The notes below the pieces were generated by a model. That model was not told the DNA's origin, did no database searches, and worked only from the letters and a program-made list of their open reading frames with translations. Of a stretch of DNA of 64,000 nt, positions 1-9,005 are shown piece by piece (within the stretch, counting starts at the first letter, position 1; every line of letters begins with the position of its first letter). Origin of the DNA: Aggregatibacter aphrophilus ATCC 33389 (GTDB lineage Bacteria > Pseudomonadota > Gammaproteobacteria > Enterobacterales > Pasteurellaceae); NCBI RefSeq assembly GCF_900636915.1, contig NZ_LR134327.1, positions 372,001 to 436,000 on the forward strand. Direction: 5' to 3'. Both the position numbers and the translations under genes were made by a program.

Positions 1-239
1 TATTCCTCTCTAATTGCTCTTGCCTGCTGTAAGGAAATATCAGGGTATTTGCCAACGCCAATTAACGCCCTTTTCTTTGGTTGCGTGAAAGGCTTGTAAT
101 AGTTAAACCGCCATAACTTAGCCCCATTGGGTTTAACCAACAGATAAAGCCCTTTGCCATCGGATAGGGTAAATTCCTTTTCCTGCGGCTTGGCTTTGTC
201 TATTTTCGTGCTGTTTAACGGCGTGATTGTGCGTGCCAT
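1..239 (-). CDS. Tyrosine recombinase / P4-type integrase (N-terminal part, cut by window edge)
   Basis: Reading the minus strand from the ATG at 239 gives 79 codons with no stop before the window edge. The protein begins MARTITPLNSTKIDKAKP and continues with FTLSDGKGLYLLVKPNGAK and a W-R-F-N-Y block, then LIGVGKYPDISLQQAR. This matches the N-terminal arm-binding domain (DUF4102 type) of P4-like integrases. The catalytic R-H-R-Y part would lie beyond the left edge. Such integrases often target tRNA or tmRNA 3' ends, and ssrA lies less than 300 bases away, so this is probably the integrase of an island inserted at ssrA. Whether the gene is intact cannot be told here. Confidence 0.85.
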   Translation of the reverse strand, partial: MARTITPLNSTKIDKAKPQEKEFTLSDGKGLYLLVKPNGAKLWRFNYYKPFTQPKKRALIGVGKYPDISLQQARAIREE

Positions 240-359
240 ATTGCTTCTTTCTGAGAGTTGAAAACTGTTCTAAATAACTCCGACGGAGATTCAGACTTTT
301 AAAAATTTGGATATAGCCAAAACATGAGCAAAACCTTTTGCTAACAGGTTTTGTATGGT

Positions 360-415
360 TTTAGTTATACCGATTTTGTTATACGGCTATCAGTATAACT
401 AAACGTATAACTAAA
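360..415. promoter_or_regulatory. Inverted/direct GTTATAC repeats upstream of the integrase
   Basis: Four copies of a 7-base word lie in the integrase leader: GTTATAC at 364-370 and 378-384, and its reverse complement GTATAAC at 393-399 and 405-411. The longer form TTTAGTTATAC / GTATAACTAAA makes a dyad between 360-370 and 393-403, and the second arm is repeated at 405-415. The position, between the integrase start and the ssrA junction, suits integrase or excisionase arm sites or an operator controlling the integrase. The repeats are seen directly; the function is inferred. Confidence 0.5.
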
Positions 416-459
416 ATTCAAGGATTTTATAGGATTGGGTAGGAACGCTTAGGATATAA

Positions 460-494
460 AAAAGCCCTTGAGGTTAATATTTTCAAGGGCTTTT
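460..494 (-). terminator. Rho-independent terminator downstream of ssrA
   Basis: A 12-base perfect stem (AAAAGCCCTTGA / TCAAGGGCTTTT) encloses an 11-base loop. Read on the minus strand it runs into a T-rich stretch (TTTTTTATAT). It lies about 30 bases beyond the 3' end of ssrA and can end ssrA transcription. If an island is inserted at the ssrA 3' end, this hairpin was carried in with it. Confidence 0.75.
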
Positions 495-526
495 AGGATT
501 TGATAAGTTTGCTTTGGATTGTTATT

Positions 527-892
527 TGGTGGAGCTGGGGGGAGTTGAACCCCCGTCCGAAATTCCTCTACCGTTAGTACTACACGTTTAGTCAGTCTTT
601 AAGATTCGCTTAACCCTGCGGACAGACACGCGATAATTAAGCTAGTTTGATTTAATTTAATGCTTCGATCCTCAAACGGCGGCGTCCACACGATCTCGTT
701 TGGGTTTGACTCCGCTTTATCCCCGTCTTACGAGCGGAAGCTGGGGAGCGAAGGCTATGAGCAGGTTATTAAGCTGCTAAAGCGTATTGTTCGTCGTTTG
801 CGACTATTTTTTTGCGGTTTATTTACGAGGCCTACCGCACCTCGACGTGCACCTCGGGCTTCGCTAATCCCGTCGAATCCAGAATCAGCCCC
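527..892 (-). ncRNA. ssrA: Transfer-messenger RNA (tmRNA)
   Basis: On the minus strand the RNA begins GGGGCTGATTCTGGATTCGA at 892 and ends with the T-arm and acceptor (GGGTTCAACTCCC, AGCTCCACCA) at 527, giving 366 nt including an encoded CCA. The tag reading frame lies at 801-769 and encodes ANDEQYALAA followed by TAA, with GCA as resume codon. This is the classic proteobacterial tmRNA layout. Together with SmpB it rescues stalled ribosomes and tags the nascent peptide for proteolysis. The 3' end is a well known integration target, and a P4-type integrase gene sits just beyond it. Confidence 0.97.
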
Positions 893-898
893 AAAAGT

Positions 899-930
899 GG
901 CGTAAGAATAGCAAAATTCCACGTCAAATA
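899..930 (-). promoter_or_regulatory. Possible ssrA promoter
   Basis: Upstream of the tmRNA 5' end, the minus strand shows TTGACG at 927-922 (-35-like). A TATTCT at 910-905 and a TACGCC at 904-899 are candidate -10 elements; the latter is 17 bases from TTGACG but poor in sequence. The mature 5' end is made by RNase P, so transcription should start a little upstream of 892. The exact -10 box is undecided. Confidence 0.35.
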
Positions 931-1101
931 AAAGCCTGATCATCAGTCAGAAACCATTCCCTACGTTATGTTTGGGCAAATCCCTCTTGTTTCAATGATA
1001 ATTTTCTATACAAAAGTCCTAAAATGTGATCTGGCTCCCAGTTTTAAAATTGAATTTTCATACACTAGGAATTGAATAATAAGAAATCCAAGGAGAAAAG
1101 G

Positions 1102-2193
1102 ATGAATAACCCCTTCAAAGTTTCATTGTTAGCCATTATTTCCGCACTTGCTTTCCATGCTACCGCCAATACACAAGCGGTGCAGGTGCTGGAACCACAA
1201 ATTAACTACCAACAATTACTAACCCAGCGACAAGTCGTGGATGATTTAATCGCACAAGCGGTGAAAATCCAAAACTCACCGGCGCGCGTGTCCAATGCAG
1301 GATTCACGGCGAAATTGCCAAGTAACATGGAACGCATTGCCGCGATTTTGTTGGAAGCCTATGAGTTAGAACCTTATCGCGTGGATTTTTTATTTGGTGC
1401 CGCCAACGCGAATATTTATAACGGCAACACCGACAAAGCTATCGAGCTATATCAAAAAGTCTTGAACGTTGCACCGGACGATGTCAAAGCACATATTTAC
1501 TTAACCGCATGGCATCGTTTCAAAGGCAACAAAGCAGAAAGTGACAATCACTTCAAACAGTTAAAAAATCTTGCGCCGCCAAAAGCCGCAGAACTTGAAA
1601 ACCTGTTCAGCATTATCGACAGCGTAGCGAGCCAACCGATTAGCGACAAATTAGATCATAAATTGCCGGAACAATCTGCCATTATCACCTTGGGTTATGC
1701 GCTAAACCCTGATGGCAGCATGCACGACATCTTAATTCAACGCTTGGAAAAAACCTTAGAAATCGCCAATCAAAACCCTCACGCCTTAATTATCGTCACC
1801 GGGGGCGTACCGCAAAATAACCAAACGGAAGGCGCGTTAATGAAACAGTGGCTCATTGACAAAGGTATTGACGCCAAACGCATTTACGCCGATAACTATG
1901 CCCGTTCAACCGTGGAAAATGCCTTGTTCTCCCGTTATTCCTTAGCCAAACACCACATCAAACACGCCGTCCTCATTAGCTCCGGCAGTCATGTGCGTCG
2001 TGGGCGCGCGTTGTTTGAAATCGCGACTTTGGAATCGGGCCCGAAAGGTATCAAAATTGAAACCGTGGCGGCATTAGATAAGCCATTAGACGAATTGCAA
2101 AAAGTGAGTGAAAAAGATTTACTGGGGATTTATCGTGACAGCCTGAAAACGATGGGCTTGCCAATGTTTAATAGCGGGGCATTACAGGATTAA
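1102..2193 (+). CDS. YdcF-like (DUF218) protein with N-terminal tetratricopeptide region
   Basis: The start is set at the ATG at 1102 because AAGGAG (1090-1095) lies in front of it; an upstream in-frame TTG lacks this support. The 363-residue product begins with a signal peptide (MNNPFKVSLLAIISALAFHA). A helical stretch with a TPR-like unit follows (GNTDKAIELYQKVLNVAPDD). The C-terminal half is a DUF218/YdcF domain: SAIITLGYAL, LIIVTGGVPQ, a TEG motif, STVENA and ISSGSHVRRG. Proteins of the YdcF/SanA/ElyC group are linked to envelope homeostasis but lack a settled activity. The signal sequence suggests export to the periplasm. The gene appears monocistronic and ends at an inverted-uptake-sequence terminator. 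Confidence 0.8.
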   Translation: MNNPFKVSLLAIISALAFHATANTQAVQVLEPQINYQQLLTQRQVVDDLIAQAVKIQNSPARVSNAGFTAKLPSNMERIAAILLEAYELEPYRVDFLFGAANANIYNGNTDKAIELYQKVLNVAPDDVKAHIYLTAWHRFKGNKAESDNHFKQLKNLAPPKAAELENLFSIIDSVASQPISDKLDHKLPEQSAIITLGYALNPDGSMHDILIQRLEKTLEIANQNPHALIIVTGGVPQNNQTEGALMKQWLIDKGIDAKRIYADNYARSTVENALFSRYSLAKHHIKHAVLISSGSHVRRGRALFEIATLESGPKGIKIETVAALDKPLDELQKVSEKDLLGIYRDSLKTMGLPMFNSGALQD

Positions 2194-2225
2194 TCCGAGT
2201 AATGCATTGGTCACATCCCGAGGGT

Positions 2226-2269
2226 AAAGTGCGGTCAAAAAACGCCGTAAATTTTGACCGCACTTTTTT
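2226..2269 (+). terminator. Terminator built from inverted uptake sequences
   Basis: AAAGTGCGGTCAAAA (2226-2240) pairs perfectly with TTTTGACCGCACTTT (2252-2266) and is followed by a T run. Paired Haemophilus-type uptake sequences of this form commonly serve as terminators in Pasteurellaceae. It lies 33 bases after the YdcF-like gene. Confidence 0.85.
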
Positions 2270-2434
2270 GTTTGTTGGTGTAGTACCAAGACAACTCAGT
2301 AAAGTTAAAGAAAAGCTGTCTGAAATGTCACTTTTAGACGGCCTTTAGTATTGAATAATAAATCGTGTTGGACACCAAAGTGCGGTCAGATTTTAGAACA
2401 TTTTTTACAAATATCTTTTCTCAAAAATTTTACC

Positions 2435-2598
2435 AATCATTTTTTATTAATGTTGATTAACAAACTTTTTTGTCGATCATAAATGAGTTACAAAGTTCTT
2501 TGTAAATCATTTTTTGACAAATTTGATTCACAAACTTGTTTATTAATCATAAATGAGCGACAATGCATTTTATCAATCAAAAATTATATTTTTTGATT
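2435..2598 (+). promoter_or_regulatory. Three 24-bp dyads at exact 70-bp spacing upstream of fic
   Basis: The pattern AATCA, 14 bases, TGATT occurs at 2435-2458, 2505-2528 and 2575-2598, each start exactly 70 bases after the last. The right arm extends to TTGATTAACAAA or TTGATTCACAAA. A 41-base block (2453-2493) is repeated with a few changes at 2523-2563, including the shared ATCATAAATGAG. The last dyad ends 18 bases before the fic ATG. The regular phasing suggests an operator array, perhaps for autoregulation through the Fic protein's C-terminal winged-helix domain. The rest of 2270-2615 is AT-rich, with one uptake sequence near 2380 and no gene. Confidence 0.6.
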
Positions 2599-2615
2599 CA
2601 CAAAGAGAGAATAAC

Positions 2616-3740
2616 ATGTATAAACCGCTTAACTTCGACGATGCCGTTCAGTATCACTATAATCAATTTCCTCCTCAATCATTAGATTACGCCCTACTTA
2701 TGCCTAGCCTATTAAAAGCAACTGATGCGCTAGCCCGTTACGATCAAATGTTGAAAAATATGCATAACAGCGAGATTTTACTTGCGCCCTTACGAAACCA
2801 AGAGGCTGTTATTTCTTCCCGTATGGAAGGCACAATTAGTACCATGGATGAAATTATGCAATATGAGGCAGATTACGGTGAAGGTAATGATTCCACCGAA
2901 GTCCGCTCGGACATTGTAGAAACCGTGTTGTATCAGCGGGCATTGAAAAATGCACAAGGCGCGATAGAAGATGGCTATCTATTCAACAAATTTTTATTGA
3001 AAACCATGCACCAAGAGCTTTTATCTTATGGTCGTGGCGCGAATAAATCGCCCGGCGCATTCAAGCACGAGCAGAACTATCTAGCTGACAAAGGCAAGCG
3101 GGCGATTCTCTTTGTGCCAATTAGCTCGGAAAAATTGGAAGAAGGTTTGGATAAATTATTCAATTATATCAATTACGATTCTACGCCAATTTTAGCCAAA
3201 ACGGCCGTTTCTCATCTCGAATTTGAGGCACTTCACCCATTTCAAGACGGCAATGGGCGGATTGGTCGAATGCTGATTACCTTAATGCTTTGGCAATCTA
3301 AGGCCATCAGCGCCCCGCATTTTTATATCAGTGGATATTTTGAGGAACACAAAGAACGTTACACAGAGTTGATGCGTCAGGTTTCTCAAACAGGTAATTG
3401 GAACGAATGGTGCCAATTCTTCTTTGACGCAATCTATTGGCAGGCAGGACATAACCTTAAAATTGCACAAAACATTCATGTACTTTATGAAGAAATGAAA
3501 TCTATTTTTACTGAAACACTTTCTTCTAAACATTCTCTTGCTGTACTGGATTTTGTTTTTACTTATCCTGTTTTCCGAAATAGTCGTCTATCGGAGCTAA
3601 CCAACATTCCGCCGGCAACAGCAAACCGTTTTACCAAAGCAATACTGGAAAAAGGGATTTTGTCATTAAAAGAGGAAGCGAGTGGAAGAAAGTCGGCATT
3701 ATATTCATTTGAGGGGATGATGGAGTTGGTGAGGGTTTGA
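2616..3740 (+). CDS. Fic family protein (AMPylase) with inhibitory helix and C-terminal winged helix
   Basis: The start is set at the ATG at 2616 (374 residues), preceded by a purine-rich AGAGAGAATAAC; an in-frame ATG at 2553 would put part of the operator-like dyads inside the gene. The Fic core motif HPFQDGNGRIGR begins at His207, with all expected residues present, so AMP transfer from ATP to a target hydroxyl is likely. An N-terminal SxxxEG inhibitory motif (Ser67 to Gly72, SSRMEG) marks a self-inhibited class II Fic protein. The last ~65 residues (FRNSRLSELTNIPPATANR) resemble a winged helix-turn-helix. Family members of this shape are widespread and their targets are mostly unknown. It stands alone between a YdcF-like gene and an RloC-like gene; a role in stress or defence is inference. 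Confidence 0.88.
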   Translation: MYKPLNFDDAVQYHYNQFPPQSLDYALLMPSLLKATDALARYDQMLKNMHNSEILLAPLRNQEAVISSRMEGTISTMDEIMQYEADYGEGNDSTEVRSDIVETVLYQRALKNAQGAIEDGYLFNKFLLKTMHQELLSYGRGANKSPGAFKHEQNYLADKGKRAILFVPISSEKLEEGLDKLFNYINYDSTPILAKTAVSHLEFEALHPFQDGNGRIGRMLITLMLWQSKAISAPHFYISGYFEEHKERYTELMRQVSQTGNWNEWCQFFFDAIYWQAGHNLKIAQNIHVLYEEMKSIFTETLSSKHSLAVLDFVFTYPVFRNSRLSELTNIPPATANRFTKAILEKGILSLKEEASGRKSALYSFEGMMELVRV

Positions 3741-3930
3741 TGAAAAAAAGGCCATCTGGGGTTTAAGGCAACCTTTGAATATGGAAGAGTTTTGCTTTCC
3801 GTTTACTATGATAAATAGAACAACAATCGCATTTAAATGCGAGGCAATACTTACGTGAAATTAAGCTCTATAAACGTAAAATGTTAAATAATGGTTTTTC
3901 TGCGTAACTTTTTATAACTAAGGAAAATGT

Positions 3931-6105
3931 ATGATTACTGAAATATGCATGAAAAATGTAGCAAGTTTTAAACAAGCTACATTAAACACAGATAAAAGAA
4001 TAAATTTGATTTATGGATTAAATGGAGTTGGTAAATCAACAATTTCAAATTATTTTTATGATGTTAATCAACCTTGTTTTTCTAACTGTAGTCATTCAAG
4101 TACATCTCAAGATCCTATCCTTGTTTATAATCAAAAATTTATACATGATAATTTTTTTGTTCAAGATAGTTTAAAAGGTATTTTTAGTCTATCAAAAAAA
4201 AACAAAGAGGCAGAATCTAAAATTATTCAAGCCAGTAATAATAAAAACCAGCTTCAACAAGCTTTGGATGAGAAAGTTAATGAACAAAAACTGTTACAAA
4301 AATCATTTCAAGATCAAAAAACACAAGCGATAGATACCGTATGGCAAATAAAAACTCAGTATTCGGGAGGCGATCGAGTTTTTGAATATTGTCTAGAAGG
4401 TATGATGAGTAAAAAGGAAAAACTATTTGAGCATATATTAAAGGTAAATAAACCCCAAAATGAACCCCAGAGAAATTTAGAAGAAATTAAAAAAGAAGTT
4501 GAATCTTTTAAAGACAATACATCAGTAGAAATTCCCAACATCCCACTATTACAGTTTGATAAAAAAAATATTGAGAGTGATATTATATTCAATACAGCAA
4601 TTATGGGAAATTCTGACAGTGAAGTAGCTGGGTTGATAGAGCGCTTAGGAAATGCTGACTGGATAAAGTAAGGATTGAACTATTTAGATGATACTCATGC
4701 TTCATCGGAAGTTAAAGAGTGTCCATTCTGTCAAGCAAAAACTATAACCTCTCATTTTATTAAGAATATTCATGATTATTTTGATCAAACATATCAGAAC
4801 AATATGAATAAATTAGAGCAACATAGAGATGAATACAACTTTGCACTAAATCAAATTCCTAAACTAGACGTTTTTATAGAGAATAATTTTGTACAAAACT
4901 ATGTACATGAAATAACAAAATCTTATAATGATTTATTTCATATATTACAAGAAAATTTAAATAAAATTAAAGAGAAAATAAAAAATCCCAAAGTACCTAA
5001 AGTATTAGAATCTTCTAGTGATACACTTCAACTAATCAACCAAATAATAGGAAAAATTAATCAAGATATTAATTTATATAACCAAAAACTACGAAATCGG
5101 AGAGAAACCCTACTTTCTTTGAAAAGTGAATTTTGGTCAATTATGCGATGGCAATACGCTCAAACTTTATCAAGGTTTGAGCAAGATAAAAAGGAATATG
5201 AACAAAAGAATGATTATCTGCAAAAGGAAATAAATAACATTAATAGAAATATAGCAATAGAAAACCAACAAATTATTGATGCTCAACGTGAAACAGTAAA
5301 TATTGATGAGGCTATTACTGCAATCAATAATGGATTACAAGAAATTGGCTTAGACAGTTTCAAGATTTCTAAACACTCTAATAATTTATATAGAATAGTA
5401 CGAGATAATGATTCATCAAAAGAAACTTTCCACTCACTCAGTGAAGGTGAAAAAATGATGATTAGCTTTTTATATTTTTGTGAATTATGTAAAGGAAAAA
5501 CTGACACTCAAGACTCTAACACTACTAAGATTATTGTCATTGATGACCCAATTTCAAGCCTTTCACATATTTTTGTATTCAATATAGGCAGATTAATTAA
5601 AAACATATTCTTCAAGGATGAACGCAAATTTTCACAGATATTTGTTTTGACTCATAGCTTATATTTTTTCTATGAATTAACAGATACTAATCATAATGAT
5701 AGAAAAAACACTCAAAATCTTTTTCGTATATCAAAATCATCAAATGGAAGTTTTATCCAAACAATGAAATATGAGGAGATACAAAATGATTACCAAGCGT
5801 ACTGGAGCGTTATCAATGACAGAGAACAGCCTCCTGCATTAATTGCAAACTGTATGCGTAATATCATTGAGTACTTCTTCAACTTTGTGAACAAACAAGC
5901 CCTTAGTAATGTATTTCAAATGCAAGAATTACAGGAAATTCGCTTACAGGCGTTTTACCGATACATAAACAGAGAATCTCATTCTGTCGGTCAAAATATT
6001 ATAGATATGAAGGAATTTGATTATGACGCTTTCAGAGATGGATTGAAGTTAGTTTTTGAAAAAGCCGGCTATTTATCGCATTTTAAAAAGATGGCTAAAA
6101 TGTAA
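3931..6105 (+). pseudogene. RloC/PrrC-like AAA ATPase with zinc hook, interrupted by one in-frame stop codon
   Basis: An ATG at 3931 (AAGGAAAATGT before it) opens 246 codons. A TAA at 4669-4671 interrupts, then the same frame continues for 477 codons to 6105, so a single nonsense change splits a ~724-residue protein. Walker A is GLNGVGKST near residue 30. A coiled-coil-rich region carries a Rad50-type zinc-hook CPFC (Cys264 and Cys267 in joined numbering). The ABC signature is LSEGE, Walker B is IIVIDDPISS and the H-loop is LTHS. Near the C-terminus MRNIIEYF and RESH supply an Arg-x3-Glu...His set (about R643, E647, H684). That set recalls the anticodon-nuclease triad of PrrC/RloC, though R-x6-H also fits HEPN RNases. 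If functional it would be a phage-defence tRNA nuclease. Re-initiation at TTG 4675 looks weak. Confidence 0.75.
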
Positions 6106-6383
6106 GAGTGTCTATACTCTAAAGGTGTCTGAAAAGTTGAGATTTCGAATGATCTCTTATTTAGTCCATCGGTGGGCTAAAGCACTTCCAATAAAGTGCG
6201 GTCAAATTTCAAAACGTTTTTGCAAACCACTTCCTAAATCTGCCCCCCTGTTTTTCAGGCCCCCCTACCCACACGCCACAATCACCAAATCACTCAACTT
6301 CGCCATATAAATCAGGTGCAGCAGGCCTTCGACAAATCATACACCAATAAACACACATCCCGATATGCGTTCAAATCAACGAA

Positions 6384-8984
6384 TTATTCCTTCACCATTT
6401 TCTTCAATTGATATAAATATGCTAGCGCTTGTTTTGGGCTGAGGTCATCAGGGTCTAGCTCTTGTAGCATATGAAGCAACATGTCTTTCTTCTCATCTTC
6501 TGCCGTGGCAAATTCCAGTTCGCCTTGGCAATGGTTGAGCAGGCGTAAATTTTGTACCTGTTGGTTGGCGTTTTGCTGTGAGAGTTTTTCTAATTGTGCC
6601 AGTTTTTGTTTGGCAAGCTTGATGACTTGTTGTGGCACACCTGCCAAGGCAGCGACCGCAAGACCGTAGCTTTTACTGGCTGCACCTTTTTGTACGGCGT
6701 GCATGAAAACAATGGTGTCATTATGCTCAATGGCATCTAAATGAATATTACCGATACCTTGCACCTGTTCCGGTAGCACCGTGAGCTCAAAATAGTGGGT
6801 GGCGAATAAGGTTAAAGAACGGATTTTCTTCGCTAACCATTCGGCACAAGCCCAAGCGAGGGACAAACCGTCGTAAGTGGAGGTTCCACGGCCGATTTCA
6901 TCAATCAACACCAAACTTTTGTCTGTCGCTTGATGCAAAATATTCGCCATTTCCGTCATTTCCACCATGAAGGTTGAACGCCCTGAAGCGAGATCATCAG
7001 AGGCTCCAATGCGGGTAAAAATGCGATCAACAGGGCCAATGACTGCACTGTCTGCCGGTACAAAACTGCCCATGTACGCCATTAAGGTAATCAGCGCCGT
7101 TTGGCGCATATAGGTGCTTTTACCGCCCATGTTCGGACCAGTAATGATGAGGAAATGTTGCTGTTCCGTAAGTTCTGTTGGGTTGGCAATAAACGGTTCC
7201 TTCAAAACTTGCTCCACCACAGGGTGACGGCCATTTTGAATATGAATGCCCGTTTGTGCCGAGAAGGTCGGCGCCACATAATTCAGGCTTTCTGCCCGCT
7301 CCGCTAAATTGGTGAGTACATCCAATTCGGCTAATGCCAAACCCGCGAGCTGTAAGTCACCCAAGTGCGGTAATAATTGGTCGAAAATTTCATCGTATAG
7401 CTGCTTTTCCAGCACCAAAGAAGCGCCTTTTGCTTTCAACACCTTGTCTTCATAGGTTTTCAATTCAGGAATGATATAACGTTCGGCATTTTTTAAGGTT
7501 TGACGACGCACATAATGAATCGGCGCTTTATGGGCTTGCCCCTGGCTAATTTGAATGTAATAACCGTGCACCGCATTGAAACCTATTTTTAAGGTATCAA
7601 TGCCGGTGTTTTCCCGTTCCCGCTGTTCCAGATCTTCCAAATAGCGGGTGGCACCGTCGGCTAATTCACGCCATTCATCCAATTCGGCGTTGTAGCCTGC
7701 CGCAATGACGCCACCATCACGAATTAACACCGGTGGGCTGTCAATAATCGCCCGTTGCAAAAGGTCAAATTGTACGGAAAAATCGCCCAATTGTTGGTAA
7801 AGTGCGGTCATTTTGGCGGACGTTTTTTCAGCCAACCGATCTTTTATATAAGGAATCTGCTCTAAAGCGGTACGCAAGCGGGTTAAATCACGCGGACGGG
7901 CGGTGCGTAATGCCACCCGCGCCAAAATGCGTTCCATGTCACCTACTTGTTGCAAATAAGGTTGCAAATCCGCCACTAAATCCTGTTCTAAAATCACACC
8001 AATGGCTTGTTGGCGTTGCGTGAGTTTTGCCACATCGCAAATCGGTTGGTGAATCCAGCGTTTGAGCAAGCGACTGCCCATCGGGGTGACGCATTTATCC
8101 AACACAGCCGCCAACGTGTTTTCCGTCCCCCCCGCCAGATTTTGCGTTAGCTCCAAATTGCGACGGGTTGCGGCGTCCAACTGAATATTTTCGCTGTGTT
8201 GAATGAGATGAATGCTTTGAATATGGGGCAAGGCGGTGCGTTGCGTTTCGCGTGCGTATTGCAATAAACAACCGGCCGCACATAAACCCAGAATCGCTTT
8301 TTCGACACCGAATCCGCACAAGTCTTTGGTATTAAATTGATGGCAAAGCTGTTGAATGGCGGTTTTTAGCTCGAATTCCCAAATAGGGCGACGACGCAAA
8401 CCTTTAGCGTGTTCGATTAGCTGAAAATCAGCGAAATCCTCACAATAAAGCAATTCTACCGGCGCGATGCGTTGTAATTCCGTTTGCAAATCCGCTTTGG
8501 ATTGCGGTTCGCATAGCTGAAAACGACCGGACGTCATGTCTAATGTCGCCAAACCGAAATGATCTTTTTCCTGATACACCGCGGCAATGAGGTTGTCTTG
8601 CCGTTCCGGTAACAGCGCTTCATCACTCACCGTGCCCGGCGTGACAATGCGCACAATTTGGCGTTCAACGGGGCCTTTCGCCGTATTCGGATCACCAATT
8701 TGTTCGCAAATGGCGACAGACTCTCCTAACTGCACCAACTTCGCTAAATAGCCTTCCACCGCATGATAAGGCACGCCTGCCATGGGAATCGGCTGTCCCG
8801 CAGATTGTCCGCGTTTGGTCAGCGAAATATCCAACAGTGCAGAGGCGTGTTTCGCATCGTCATAAAACAGCTCGTAAAAATCGCCCATGCGATAAAACAA
8901 CAAAATATCCGGATTCTCCGCTTTGAGTTGCAGATATTGTTTCATCATCGGTGTATGTTGTTCGAAATTCTCTTTTGACATCAT
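6384..8984 (-). CDS. mutS: DNA mismatch repair protein MutS
   Basis: The 866-residue product matches MutS over its whole length. The N-terminal mismatch-binding domain has the GDFYELF element containing the conserved Phe and Glu. The C-terminal ATPase has Walker [10 protein letters not shown], Walker B and signature region [12 protein letters not shown], and a final helix-turn-helix region. MutS binds mismatches and recruits MutL. The gene starts at 8984 or the adjacent ATG at 8981 (MMSKENF); no strong ribosome-binding site separates them. It is read in the same direction as srmB, 21 bases downstream of it. A run of seven C (G on the coding strand) lies near 8107-8113. Confidence 0.97.
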   Translation of the reverse strand: MMSKENFEQHTPMMKQYLQLKAENPDILLFYRMGDFYELFYDDAKHASALLDISLTKRGQSAGQPIPMAGVPYHAVEGYLAKLVQLGESVAICEQIGDPNTAKGPVERQIVRIVTPGTVSDEALLPERQDNLIAAVYQEKDHFGLATLDMTSGRFQLCEPQSKADLQTELQRIAPVELLYCEDFADFQLIEHAKGLRRRPIWEFELKTAIQQLCHQFNTKDLCGFGVEKAILGLCAAGCLLQYARETQRTALPHIQSIHLIQHSENIQLDAATRRNLELTQNLAGGTENTLAAVLDKCVTPMGSRLLKRWIHQPICDVAKLTQRQQAIGVILEQDLVADLQPYLQQVGDMERILARVALRTARPRDLTRLRTALEQIPYIKDRLAEKTSAKMTALYQQLGDFSVQFDLLQRAIIDSPPVLIRDGGVIAAGYNAELDEWRELADGATRYLEDLEQRERENTGIDTLKIGFNAVHGYYIQISQGQAHKAPIHYVRRQTLKNAERYIIPELKTYEDKVLKAKGASLVLEKQLYDEIFDQLLPHLGDLQLAGLALAELDVLTNLAERAESLNYVAPTFSAQTGIHIQNGRHPVVEQVLKEPFIANPTELTEQQHFLIITGPNMGGKSTYMRQTALITLMAYMGSFVPADSAVIGPVDRIFTRIGASDDLASGRSTFMVEMTEMANILHQATDKSLVLIDEIGRGTSTYDGLSLAWACAEWLAKKIRSLTLFATHYFELTVLPEQVQGIGNIHLDAIEHNDTIVFMHAVQKGAASKSYGLAVAALAGVPQQVIKLAKQKLAQLEKLSQQNANQQVQNLRLLNHCQGELEFATAEDEKKDMLLHMLQELDPDDLSPKQALAYLYQLKKMVKE

Positions 8985-9005
8985 GTTGTTATCTTATTCC
9001 GGCGA

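Noticed and set aside
660..905. Open frames on both strands at 660-943
   Set aside because: They lie inside the tmRNA gene, whose ends, tag frame and acceptor are unmistakable.
6110..6383. Possible gene fragment between the RloC-like gene and mutS (one frame stays open to about 6412)
   Set aside because: No start, no recognisable motif, and it runs into the mutS 3' end on the other strand; probably chance.
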